DNA from: Clostridia bacterium
Lineage (GTDB): Bacteria; Bacillota_E; RBS10-35; JAJYVN01
Direction: 5' to 3'
DNA: 11,099 nucleotides
NCBI GenBank assembly: GCA_027335515.1
Contig: DAHWHT010000227.1
Coordinates: 1-11,099 of the forward strand
Position 1 is the first letter of the stretch; each line of letters begins with the position of its first letter. The position numbers and the translations under genes are program-made. A model generated the notes under the pieces. The model worked only from the letters and a program-made list of their open reading frames with translations. It had not been told where the DNA came from and did not search any database. Shown in pieces: positions 1-7,285 of this stretch.

Positions 1-2073
1 GCGGATGCGATCGAGGTCGAGGATGTGCTCCATCTCGGTCCGCAGGCGGCTGCGCACATCGGGATCGCGCCCGCGGCGGATGGCCTCGATCAGTAGATCG
101 CGGAGGCTGCGTTCTGCAAAGGCCCGCCCGAGCACGTCAAATACGTCGCCGGGGAGGGCGTGGCGCTCGGCTTCCAGCTTGCGCAGCAGGGTCTCGAACA
201 CGTCCGCCTCGCGCGTGCCTGCCGCCAGCAGGCTCCACATGTGGCAGTCCTCGTCCTGGCCGATGCGGTGCACGCGGCCGAAGCGTTGTTCGAGGCGATT
301 CGGGTTCCACGGAAGATCGTAATTGATGACCAGGTGCGCCCGCTGGAGGTTCACGCCCTCGCCCGCGGCATCGGTGGCGACCAGGATCCAGACGTCCGGG
401 TCGTGGAGGAAGCTTTCCTCCACGGTCCGGCGTTCCTGGCGGTCCATGCCGCCCTGGATCGTGACCACGGCCTCGGGCCGGCCAAGCAGGTCGCGGATGT
501 TGTTGGTCAGGTATGTGAGGGTGTCCCGGTGTTCGGTGAAGATGATCAGCTTGTGGCGGCGATTGTCGGGGGTGAACATCAGTGGGTTGTCTTGCAAGAG
601 CCCAGACAATTCTCGCCACTTGCTGTCGATCCGGCTCTGGCGGACGGCGCCGGCCTGCCCGATGAGCCGATCCAACTCGGCAATCTCCAACCGCAGTTCC
701 TCGATGGTGGTCGCGGCGGTGGCGGCGGCGGCCACCTCGTCCTCTACGGCCTCGCGCTCTTCGGCGGTGTCGTCGTCCTCATCGTGCGCCTCGTCGTCCA
801 ACAACCGACTATCGGGCACCGCAAGGCGCAACTGCCTGGAGCGTTCCGCCTCCTGGAGTTCGCGCTCCAGACGCTCCTTGCGCCGCCCGAGCGTCTGGTA
901 GATCGCCTCGGGCGAGGAGGCCAGCCGCCGCTGGAGCACGGTAAGCGCCAGGCCGATCACCTGCCCACGCTTGGCCTCCCCCTGGGCCTTCAACCGGTCA
1001 GCGCGGTCCATCTGGTCCCGGACGTAGAGCGTGACTGCCTCGTAGAGCTCTCGCTCCGGACCGGAAAACCCGTACTCCGCCGTGTGTGCAAACCGGGGTG
1101 GAAAGAGCGGCGAGCCGTCGAACCGCACCAGGTGCTCCTTGCTCAGGCGCCGCATGAGGTCCGAGATGTCTGGCCTGCGGGCCGGCTGGGCGACGCGCCC
1201 CTCGAAGCGGTCCGCGTCGAGCAGGGCCAGGAAGAGGTAGAAGTCCTCGTCCTTGCCGTTGTGGGGCGTCGCGGTCAGCAGCAGGAAGTGGCGCGTGCGT
1301 TCAGGGTCCCCGAGCAGCCGCCCCAACGCGTAGCGCTTGGTCGGGCGCACCTCGCTGCCCTGCAGCCGCGCCGACATCTTGTGCGCCTCATCCACCACGA
1401 CGAGGTCCCACTCGGTCCCCCGAAGCTGCTCTTGCAGGTCTGGGTTCCGCGCCAAGTGGTCCATACGCGCCAGCAGAAGATCATGCCGCAGGAAGGGATT
1501 GCCGCCCTGCGCCAAAACGTCGGCGCCGAGGAGGCGGAAGTCAAGGCCGAACTTGGCCTCCATTTCAGCCTGCCACTGCAGAATCAGACCGCCCGGGCAG
1601 ACGATCAGGCATCGGCGCAGGTCGCCCCGGAGGAGCAGTTCCTTAACCAGCAGGCCCGTCATGATCGTCTTGCCGGCTCCAGGATCGTCAGCCAACAGGA
1701 ACCGAAGGGGCAGGCGGGGCAGCATCTCACCGTAAACCGCCGTGATCTGATGCGGAAGGGGCTGGACGAGCGAGGTTGTGACGGCCAGGTAGGGGTCAAA
1801 CAGGTGGGCCAGCCGGATCCGTTGGGCTTCCGAGGCGAGCCGGAACAGCGCGCCGTCCGCGTCGAGCGCCCAGCGTTGGGCCTGACCGGAGACTCCGAGG
1901 AGGGACTCGTCGGCGCGGAGCAGCAGCCGCTCGTCCGGCCGTCCCGACGGAGGTTTGTATGTCACCGTGAGGGCACCGGAGCCGTGCCACTGCACGGCCA
2001 CGACCGTCACCGGGCCTTCCGCGACGATGCCCGCGACCGACGCCCCAGGCTGTATCTCTTCCAGTTGCGCCAT
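1..2073 (-). CDS. SNF2-family DEAH helicase (DrmD-like), C-terminus beyond window
   Basis: This is an ATP-driven helicase or DNA translocase with 691 residues visible; the frame is still open at base 1. Seen: Walker A ADDPGAGKT with the lysine at residue 135, DEAH box at 228-231, motif III TATPH at 267-271, an acidic, probably helical insert at about 426-470, a C-terminal helicase lobe with IIFTEHRD near 510 and ATDAAGEGVNL near 565, and the arginine-finger motif QRFGRVHRIGQ at 596-606. The ATG at 2073 follows GGGAGG by four bases. The DPGAGKT form and the sequence after HRIGQ resemble the long helicases of DISARM-like defence loci (DrmD and relatives, roughly 1000 residues), so several hundred residues are probably missing to the left. 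RapA-like helicases are a less likely alternative. It lies 230 bp downstream of the peptidase gene on the same strand. The helicase class is clear; the defence role is inferred. Confidence 0.92.
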   Translation of the reverse strand, partial: MAQLEEIQPGASVAGIVAEGPVTVVAVQWHGSGALTVTYKPPSGRPDERLLLRADESLLGVSGQAQRWALDADGALFRLASEAQRIRLAHLFDPYLAVTTSLVQPLPHQITAVYGEMLPRLPLRFLLADDPGAGKTIMTGLLVKELLLRGDLRRCLIVCPGGLILQWQAEMEAKFGLDFRLLGADVLAQGGNPFLRHDLLLARMDHLARNPDLQEQLRGTEWDLVVVDEAHKMSARLQGSEVRPTKRYALGRLLGDPERTRHFLLLTATPHNGKDEDFYLFLALLDADRFEGRVAQPARRPDISDLMRRLSKEHLVRFDGSPLFPPRFAHTAEYGFSGPERELYEAVTLYVRDQMDRADRLKAQGEAKRGQVIGLALTVLQRRLASSPEAIYQTLGRRKERLERELQEAERSRQLRLAVPDSRLLDDEAHDEDDDTAEEREAVEDEVAAAATAATTIEELRLEIAELDRLIGQAGAVRQSRIDSKWRELSGLLQDNPLMFTPDNRRHKLIIFTEHRDTLTYLTNNIRDLLGRPEAVVTIQGGMDRQERRTVEESFLHDPDVWILVATDAAGEGVNLQRAHLVINYDLPWNPNRLEQRFGRVHRIGQDEDCHMWSLLAAGTREADVFETLLRKLEAERHALPGDVFDVLGRAFAERSLRDLLIEAIRRGRDPDVRSRLRTEMEHILDLDRIR

Positions 2074-2141
2074 GGTGCCTCCCAGAGCTCGCGGCGACGG
2101 CCGCATGAACCGGTGCCAGACTTTGCCGCGCATAGCGTCGA

Positions 2142-2157
2142 ACCCTGCCTGCAGGGT
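2142..2157. promoter_or_regulatory. 16-bp perfect palindrome upstream of helicase gene
   Basis: Two perfect 7-bp half-sites, ACCCTGC and GCAGGGT, are separated by two bases. The element sits about 70 bp before the helicase ATG, in the gap after the peptidase gene. The tight spacing suits a dimeric repressor site better than a terminator hairpin. No convincing -10/-35 pair was found next to it, so a role in helicase control is inferred from position only. Confidence 0.35.
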
Positions 2158-2278
2158 GAATGCGCACGATGGCGTCCTTCTTCTGGAGCCTCCAATCGCC
2201 AGACCCGACAGCCAACCTCCCAGATGCGGCCACGCGGACGCGGCACGGTGGCCGCACCGGGTCCTTCGGCACGTGACA

Positions 2279-2294
2279 CCGCCCTCCAGGGCGG
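2279..2294. repeat. 16-bp perfect palindrome just after the peptidase stop codon
   Basis: CCGCCCT and AGGGCGG form a perfect 7-bp inverted repeat with a two-base centre, starting about 10 bases beyond the stop of the minus-strand peptidase gene. It could fold as a short GC hairpin at the transcript end, but no U-tract follows on the minus strand, so it is not a canonical intrinsic terminator. It may instead be a second operator-like site ahead of the helicase. Confidence 0.35.
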
Positions 2295-2303
2295 AGACCC
2301 ACT

Positions 2304-3455
2304 CTACGGGGACCCTGGGACCGCCGGCGCGGCGACTTCTGCGCGGCGCAGGCGGTCCGCGGCTTGGTGGCCACCACGGGTGTCACAGTAACGCGCCAGC
2401 TCGTCGCACGTGGCTGAAGCTATCCCGCAGGTTCGCATGGCCACGTTGTCTGCATCGACGTGTTCGCGCGGCACGTCCGCGTGCTCGGTGGTGGCGTCCG
2501 GTGCGGCCAGGGCTGTGGTGACCGCTCCAGGTGCGCCTATGGTCTCTGGCTCAATCCCGTACCAGGTGCCCGTAACGCAAGCGCGCGGACTTGGTCGGAA
2601 GCGGACCCATTGCCCCCCCAACCACGGATGGCCCTCCGCAAGCTCGCGCCAGCGCGAGCTGGAGCTGGGGGGGAGCAGCAGCGATGCGGCAAACCGTTCT
2701 CCAGGCTGGGCGAGATACAGCATGGTGTAGGTCCGGCATTCATTCCGCTGTTGACAGTTCTGGCAGGAGCCGCCCGGTTTCCCCCGACCCAGGCGACCAT
2801 CGGGGGAGAGGCAGATGGGACGGTCGTCACGCCAGCGGCGACGAACCACGTGCCACCCGGTGACCGTGGCGGTGATCTCTGTGTGCCGTTCCTGGAGACT
2901 TTGGTCCGCAAAGAGGCCCGTTTGGTAGTCAAGCACGAGTGGGCGTGGTTGGACCACCCAACCGTGTTCGGAGAGGACCTTCAGGCGGGTGCGGATCGCG
3001 GACTGGCTGATGCCGCACGCTCGCGCGGCGGCGATCAACCGGGCCCCGTGAAGATTGCCGTGGATCTCCTCATACAGCCGCCTCGCTTCTTCCAGCGGCA
3101 GCAGGATCTCGGCAGCGCAGGCATCGCTTTCCCGCTCGACCAAGGAATCACGGTCCATCGTCTGCGTCCGGTTCGCGCCCACGTATTGGAAATAGTGGCC
3201 AAGCTCGTGGGCTGCCGTGAACCGTTGCCGTTCAGGTGAATGGTTGCTGTTGGTGGTGATCACGTATTCGCCCGCGTCGGTCGACCATAGCAGTCCACTC
3301 GTGCTGTCCGAGAACGGGTGGCCGTCCAGGCGGATCCCGAATTCCTCCGCCGCGCCACGGATCGTCTCCTGGGCTGAACCTCTACCATAACGCTCCCACA
3401 GCCACCGTCCAACCTGGGCCCCGCTAGCGCGCAGGCTTGGACGACCCGGTCCCAC
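2304..3455 (-). CDS. ImmA/IrrE-family zinc metallopeptidase with extra C4 domain
   Basis: This is a predicted cytoplasmic zinc protease of 383 residues. Family members typically cut a partner XRE repressor and so relieve repression. With the GTG at 3455 as residue 1, the zinc site HELGH is at 83-87, followed by the conserved acidic segment around E107-E109 and the AAEILLP helix at 114-120. A helix-turn-helix-like segment follows at about 138-168. The C-terminal half carries cysteines at 215, 231, 234 and 240 (spacing C-x15-C-x2-C-x5-C), a likely zinc ribbon that the basic family lacks. The frame stays open upstream to 3563, but that part lies inside the regulator gene and is arginine-rich. 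I chose the GTG because AAGGAGG lies 15 bases before it; a CTG at 3461 is better spaced and remains possible. The gene overlaps the upstream regulator by about 32 bp, which suggests translational coupling. Confidence 0.9.
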   Translation of the reverse strand: MGPGRPSLRASGAQVGRWLWERYGRGSAQETIRGAAEEFGIRLDGHPFSDSTSGLLWSTDAGEYVITTNSNHSPERQRFTAAHELGHYFQYVGANRTQTMDRDSLVERESDACAAEILLPLEEARRLYEEIHGNLHGARLIAAARACGISQSAIRTRLKVLSEHGWVVQPRPLVLDYQTGLFADQSLQERHTEITATVTGWHVVRRRWRDDRPICLSPDGRLGRGKPGGSCQNCQQRNECRTYTMLYLAQPGERFAASLLLPPSSSSRWRELAEGHPWLGGQWVRFRPSPRACVTGTWYGIEPETIGAPGAVTTALAAPDATTEHADVPREHVDADNVAMRTCGIASATCDELARYCDTRGGHQAADRLRRAEVAAPAVPGSP

Positions 3456-3861
3456 CTTCAGTGCGATCCGCCTCCTTGCGTTCCCGCGCCCACTGCTTCT
3501 TCCGCAGCTCGATGTACTCCAGAATCTCTTCCGCTTGCGTCGGTGTGAGGTCACTCGCCGCACGCATGAAGATGCGCGTGGTTGTGTCCTCGCTTTTCAT
3601 GGCTGCAGCCAAGCCCGTATGGCCCGCCTTCTGAAACAATTCCTCTGCCGGGCGTCGCAGTGCGAAGGCCAGGCGTTCGATGATCGCTGGCTTGGGCGTG
3701 GCGCGCCACCCGCTTTCAACGCGAGAGAGGTGCGACACCGATACCCCTGATCGTTGCGCCAGGTCAGGTATCGATAAGCCCGCTGTCTCACGGACGCGCT
3801 TGAGGTACTCGCCAAACGACTCTTCGTGGTCCGTGGCTGGCCGGACGTCCTCCTCCCTCAC
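3424..3861 (-). CDS. XRE-family helix-turn-helix transcriptional regulator
   Basis: This is a 145-residue DNA-binding regulator, probably the repressor partner of the overlapping peptidase. The XRE/Cro-type domain spans about residues 15-70 and reads EYLKRVRETAGLSIPDLAQR, then SGVSVSHLSRVESG, the usual recognition-helix pattern. A helical tail at about 107-135 (TPTQAEEILEYIELRKKQW) may mediate dimerisation or be the protease target. The start is GTG at 3861, preceded nine bases earlier by GGGAGGGG; the overlapping ATG two bases upstream meets a stop at once. This is the first gene of the apparent regulator/peptidase operon, and its stop lies within the peptidase gene. Autoregulation is expected from the family, and a 5-bp inverted repeat lies about 70 bp upstream. 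The cleavage partnership is inferred from known ImmR/ImmA-type pairs. Confidence 0.92.
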   Translation of the reverse strand: MREEDVRPATDHEESFGEYLKRVRETAGLSIPDLAQRSGVSVSHLSRVESGWRATPKPAIIERLAFALRRPAEELFQKAGHTGLAAAMKSEDTTTRIFMRAASDLTPTQAEEILEYIELRKKQWARERKEADRTEGGTGSSKPAR

Positions 3862-3928
3862 ATCGATTCACCCCTCCCGCGCTTCTTGTCCGGCTGGCAC
3901 CCCAAAAAGGTTATGCCCAGGATACGCT

Positions 3929-3943
3929 ATGGCATTTGGCCAT
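3929..3943. promoter_or_regulatory. Candidate operator upstream of XRE regulator
   Basis: ATGGC and GCCAT are perfect inverted half-sites around a five-base centre, located 68 bp upstream of the regulator's GTG. Spaced half-sites of this size suit a dimeric XRE repressor, so this could be an autoregulatory site. The repeat is short enough to occur by chance, and no strong -10/-35 pair was found on the minus strand beside it. Confidence 0.3.
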
Positions 3944-3967
3944 GAGGAAAGTGCTCCAAAAGGGCGC

Positions 3968-3996
3968 TTGCCAAACGGCGTGTCCTCTGGTAGAGT
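3968..3996 (+). promoter_or_regulatory. Candidate sigma-70-type promoter reading right
   Basis: TTGCCA at 3968-3973 (five of six consensus bases) is followed after exactly 17 bases by TAGAGT at 3991-3996 (four of six). It points away from the XRE gene toward the weakly supported reading frame at 4104, about 108 bases downstream. Together with the regulator it would form a divergent control region. Confidence 0.4.
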
Positions 3997-4103
3997 CGTC
4001 CAAGCCGGCAAGTTGGATGCGGCCAGGCTGCGGTGCGAGAGCATTGAGTCCCAGCCCCAACGCCCCCAATGCGTTGCGGGTAGGGCATGGAGGTGCGATA
4101 GCC

Positions 4104-4607
4104 ATGCCCCACGGGAGTGGTAGACGACAGCGCCGTGACCCCGCCCGATCCGAGGCCCAGGCCGCCTTCGGCCACCGCCCAGATAGCACCGATCCCCGCG
4201 GCTGGCCGGCCCCGCGCTGGACCCACGAACTCGCGGCTGAGCTTCACGCCCGCAACGCCGATAATCGGAATGCGGCGGCTCCCGGAGTCCTGCCCGCGCC
4301 CGTCCATGAGCCTGCCACCGAGGCATGGCGCGAGCTTGCCCACCAACGGGAGGCTGAAGCCGTTCACGTTACGGACTACGCCAACGCCATCGACGACGCC
4401 AATGCTGCCGTGGATGCTCTTAGACCGGTGAACGCACAGGGCTCCTGGCGACCGTTGTCGGCAGGCAACCAATCTCAGGCCGCGGCCCTTCGCAATGCTG
4501 CCTATGCAGCAGCGGCGGTGGAGCCCGGTGCTACCTTGCCCCTCGGCCATAGGAGCCGTATCTCCCTCGTTACCCTCCGTGGTCGCGGGGCCTTTCCTTC
4601 ACCGTAG
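4104..4607 (+). CDS. Possible hypothetical protein, no family recognised
   Basis: I do not recognise this 167-residue frame. In its favour: ATG at 4104 is preceded nine bases earlier by GGAGGT, a promoter-like pair lies at 3968-3996, and the middle of the protein looks natural, with WTHELAAELHARNADN near residues 39-53 and an alanine-rich, probably helical stretch from about 75 to 140. It has no signal peptide, membrane segment or known motif. Against it: the opposite strand (4550-3927) is also open, glycine/valine-rich, and fits high-GC codon-position bias about equally well. The last residues look like random GC-rich translation. It could be a real accessory gene, a decayed gene, or non-coding. 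Confidence 0.3.
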   Translation: MPHGSGRRQRRDPARSEAQAAFGHRPDSTDPRGWPAPRWTHELAAELHARNADNRNAAAPGVLPAPVHEPATEAWRELAHQREAEAVHVTDYANAIDDANAAVDALRPVNAQGSWRPLSAGNQSQAAALRNAAYAAAAVEPGATLPLGHRSRISLVTLRGRGAFPSP

Positions 4608-4916
4608 ACTTCGCCCGCACTCCAGCTTCCAACCATGACCGGCCGCAACTGGCAGCGGCTGGCCTTCGGCTTCGGTTGGTTCGATCTCGGTGCCCTTGAT
4701 TCCCTCTGCCGCGTTCTGTGGGGCACACGGTTCCCATGGCCGATCCTGCCAGACCAGGACCCGTATCTGCGAAGGCCCGCGGTCGGCCGGGAGCGCAGTG
4801 CCAGGTTGGCCTTGTCTGATGCCGGTCAACTGGCTTGAGCCACCATCCCGCCGCCACCAAGTCTCGTCGCTTTCTTCGTGCCGCGGCATAGGTATTTCGG
4901 CGGAAGGTGATACGGC
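4608..4916. other. Stretch without a supported gene
   Basis: Both strands have short open frames: plus 4635-4838, and minus 4949-4599, whose tail looks fairly natural. None has a ribosome binding site, a recognisable domain or a supporting neighbour. I see no repeat, RNA gene or terminator here. It may be remnant sequence of a lost gene. Confidence 0.4.
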
Positions 4917-5129
4917 GTGCCCAGGAAGGACGCGACGAGAGGGACCCAATCCGCAACTCCGGATCCCGACGTGCAGGGCTTCGCGGGACGCCTGCGAGCA
5001 CCAGCGATCCTTCGTGGGGAGCTCGTCATCGTCCGTGGCGTACCCGGGACGGAGGAACGCTTACGACGTGGGCTACAGGTGCTTCTGGATGCCATGCAGG
5101 CGCCAGAGACGCACCATCATGCGGGTTGA
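4917..5129 (+). CDS. Possible small protein (70 aa), family unknown
   Basis: This 70-residue frame starts with GTG at 4917, preceded seven bases earlier by AAGGTG. The C-terminal half looks protein-like, with ILRGELVIVRGVPGTEERL followed by an amphipathic stretch GLQVLLDAMQAPE, and it ends in a histidine-rich tail. I do not recognise a family and it does not match the missing N-terminal part of SpoVR. It ends seven bases before the SpoVR fragment's open frame and could be the tail of a larger gene cut by the rearrangement that truncated SpoVR. The evidence is a good ribosome binding site plus plausible composition only. Confidence 0.3.
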   Translation: MPRKDATRGTQSATPDPDVQGFAGRLRAPAILRGELVIVRGVPGTEERLRRGLQVLLDAMQAPETHHHAG

Positions 5130-5135
5130 CGCGCG

Positions 5136-5744
5136 GTGCGGACCCACCAAGGCATGAATGAGGGCTGGGCAACACTTTGGCACACGCGGTTGTTGCGGGA
5201 GCTGGAGCTGACGGACCGGGAATACACCGACTTTGCGCGGTTGAATGCCCAGGTGCGCTCGCCGTCGCCGGGTGAGGTGAACCCATACCTCCTCGGGGTG
5301 GCCATCTATGAAGACCTCCTGGAACGGCACGGGGAGGCAGAGGGGCTCCGCCAGTGTCTGCTGGCGCGGGAGGTGGAAGATGACGTTGGCTTTCTGCGCA
5401 ACCACCTGACCTCCGAGGTGGCCCAGCGCCTGGACCTGTTTGTCTATAGCCAGCAAGAGGAGGGGGGCAAGCGCGTCTGGCGCATCACCACCAAGGCCTT
5501 CGAGGAGGTCCGCGAGGCGCTGGTGCGCAGCCGTGGGCACGCGGGGCGGCCGGTGATCGAGGTGGGCGAGGAGCGCGGCGGCGAACTCGTTCTGGTGCAT
5601 CGACACGACGGGCGCGACCTCGATCTCACCGAATCCCAGCGCACCCTGGACCGGGTTGCCTCCGTTTGGGGAACGACCTGCCATCTGGAGACGATCGTCC
5701 AGGGCAAACCCCGCGCGCTGCGTTCCGAAGCGCCAGCGACCTGA
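5136..5744 (+). pseudogene. spoVR: SpoVR-family protein, C-terminal fragment (N-terminal part missing)
   Basis: These 202 residues match the second part of SpoVR, a stationary-phase and sporulation protein linked to spore cortex formation, which is normally about 470-510 residues. Recognisable blocks in order: MNEGWATLWHTRLLRELELT at 7-26, then NPYLLGVAIYEDLLERHG near 49-66, REVEDDVGFLRNHLTSEV near 78-95, and the terminal VWGTTCHLETIVQGKPRA. The frame opens only after an in-frame stop at 5127-5129, and no SpoVR-like sequence was seen in any upstream frame, so roughly the first 270 residues are absent. GTG at 5136 has no ribosome binding site and ATG at 5154 only a weak one. The retained part is free of stops, so the loss may be recent, or a short product may still be made. 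A more decayed second copy lies at 8108-8300. Confidence 0.82.
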
Positions 5745-5795
5745 GCGCGCCATCCGCCGGCCAGGCGCCCCGCCCGCCCTACGGACCGCGGTCGT

Positions 5796-5890
5796 TGGCG
5801 CGCGTGTGGCGGGCCGCTTCCCGTGCGGCGGTATGGGCCATCGGCTTTGCGGCGTCGGCACGGGACGGGCGCGGCGTCCTGGATGAAGGC
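5796..5890 (+). pseudogene. Relic of the 5' end of an MBL-fold hydrolase gene
   Basis: Bases 5823-5881 align with 8354-8412, the start of the intact metallo-hydrolase gene, with 49 of 59 positions identical and one single-base gap, counted by eye. The translation VRRYGPSAL corresponds to VRWYGQSAF of the intact protein, after which the frame shifts. Similarity can be followed weakly upstream to about 5796 and is lost after about 5890. No HxHxDH motif exists downstream, so only the very beginning of the gene survives. It follows the SpoVR fragment just as the intact hydrolase follows the SpoVR relic. Confidence 0.7.
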
Positions 5891-6289
5891 GTGGCATGCC
5901 TTCGCACCCGCAGCTCGATTTCGCTGTGGGCGGTTGGCCCAGTCGGCCGCCTTCGTCGAGCGTGCCGTCCGGGATCGCGCCGCGGCCTCTATCGTGTCCA
6001 GGTCCGCCTCCAGGGGCGTACCGTCGCCGCTGCGGTAGCTTCCGCGCTCACCTTCCCCTGTATGACCACGGACGGCGCAGGTTTGGCGGGTGTACGGATC
6101 GGGCATCGGGGCGGCACCCACGGCCTCGGCGCGTCGCTCGTCGCCGCGGTCCTCACGCCGGGGGGTGACCCGCAGGCCTTCGGGCGCGGTGTTCATGTGG
6201 CCGCGGCATCATGCGCCACGGCCTGCGGGTATCATGTGGTCAGGGGCGATGCGCCGTGGCGGTGAGCAGGCACGGGCGGACGCGGCAAC
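5891..6289. other. Stretch without a supported gene
   Basis: Long open frames exist on both strands, but none shows a known motif or a convincing ribosome binding site. It contains no further trace of the hydrolase. Its right end has the inverted repeat 6214-6261, just before the nuclease-like gene. Confidence 0.4.
6214..6261. repeat. 9-bp inverted repeat upstream of Uma2 gene
   Basis: CGCCACGGC (6214-6222) and GCCGTGGCG (6253-6261) are perfect inverted arms separated by 30 bases. It could be a large-loop hairpin in the leader or a residue of rearrangement. No function can be assigned. Confidence 0.3.
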
Positions 6290-6340
6290 TTCACGTATGA
6301 GGACCTGCGCCATACGCCGGACGACGGCAAGCGGTACGAG

Positions 6341-6820
6341 GTGCTGGAAAGGGACCTGATCGTGAGCCGGTCGCCCAAGGTGAAACATCAGGTGCTGGTT
6401 GGTATCCTGCATGAAATGCTGTACAGGGCTCAGCGCGCGGGATGTGGTCAGGTGCTGCTGGCTCCGATGGACGTGGTGCTTTCCCCTCGCGACGTGGTGG
6501 AGCCCGACCTGCTCTTTATCGCCAGGGATCGCCTGGCCATCGTGACCGCGGAAAACATCCAGGGTGCGCCGGACCTGGTGGTGGAGGTGATCTCCGAGGG
6601 TACTCGACACCGCGACGCGATCACCAAGCGGCATATCTACGAGCGCCACGGCGTTCGTTTCTACTGGCTGGTTGATCCCGAAGAGGAGATGGTCCGGGTC
6701 TTTGAGCTCAAGGACGGCGCCTATGGCGATCCCCGTAGGCTGACGGCAGGCCAGGACCTCGGTTGTGTGCTCTTGCCCGGCGTGGCCCAGGATGTGGGCA
6801 GGCTCTTCGCCGAGCCTTGA
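6341..6820 (+). CDS. Uma2-family putative endonuclease (PD-(D/E)XK-like)
   Basis: This is a protein of the Uma2 (DUF820) family, which has a restriction-endonuclease-like fold; its biological substrate is generally unknown. Seen: EPDLLFIARDR near residues 54-64, PDLVVEVISEGT near 77-88, a conserved lysine in ITKR, and the signature GVRFYWLVDPEE near 104-115, giving the expected acidic and lysine active-site positions. The gene probably did not begin at the GTG at 6341: in the same frame the family's N-terminal block FTYEDLR then TPDDGKRYEVL is encoded from 6290. Between the stop at 6263-6265 and 6341 there is no ATG, GTG or TTG, only a CTG at 6305. An ATG at 6249 with AGGGGCG before it lies in another frame, so an N-terminal frameshift is likely. 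It may be a recently broken gene. It appears monocistronic. Confidence 0.83.
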   Translation: MLERDLIVSRSPKVKHQVLVGILHEMLYRAQRAGCGQVLLAPMDVVLSPRDVVEPDLLFIARDRLAIVTAENIQGAPDLVVEVISEGTRHRDAITKRHIYERHGVRFYWLVDPEEEMVRVFELKDGAYGDPRRLTAGQDLGCVLLPGVAQDVGRLFAEP

Positions 6821-7285
6821 GTCACAGAAACCGCCCTGACGCACAGAGTCCGGGACGGAGGGTCACGCAACCGTGGCCCACGTATGGGGCTCTACGGCAC
6901 CATGTGTGGGTTGAGGCTTGGGTGAATGGTATTTTGAATGTCTCAGCGTCGCCGCGTCGGAGGAAGGCGCCCGTCGGCCCTGGCCACCGGACCCTGCCGC
7001 CACCCCGTTGCGAACGCAGTGGAGTCGGATCATTCTGGGGCTCGTCGAGCACCCGCGCGGCGAGTGTCGGGCGCGGCGCGGAATGGACCCGGACGACCCC
7101 TCGTGGTCCACCGCAGTCGTCGACCGCGGCCGGGCGACGCGCCCGGTCCCGACAACGGGGTCCTGATGGCCACGGAAGCCATTTGGAACGCCCCCTCCAG
7201 GCGGAGCGCGAACAATAGGGACCGGCCAACGCTTGCTTACGCTTGTGCAGGCCGTTCAGAGCGAACATTGGAGGCGTGTAACATC
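6821..7285. other. Stretch without a supported gene; cupin leader at right end
   Basis: Open frames here (for example plus 6918-7166 and minus 7268-6822) have no ribosome binding site and no recognisable domain. I found no RNA gene or repeat. The last bases hold the ribosome binding site GGAGG (7270-7274) of the cupin gene; a clear promoter could not be assigned. Confidence 0.45.

Noticed and set aside
160..2391. 743-codon open frame on the plus strand
   Set aside because: It lies antisense to the helicase gene, whose ordered ATPase motifs are unmistakable. The translation shows no domain and results from high GC content.
3927..4550. 207-codon minus-strand frame, glycine/valine rich
   Set aside because: It has no ribosome binding site at proper distance and no domain. 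Codon-position statistics do not separate it from the plus-strand frame, which has better start signals.
5073..5897. 274-codon minus-strand frame
   Set aside because: It is antisense to the clearly recognisable SpoVR fragment and has no motif of its own.
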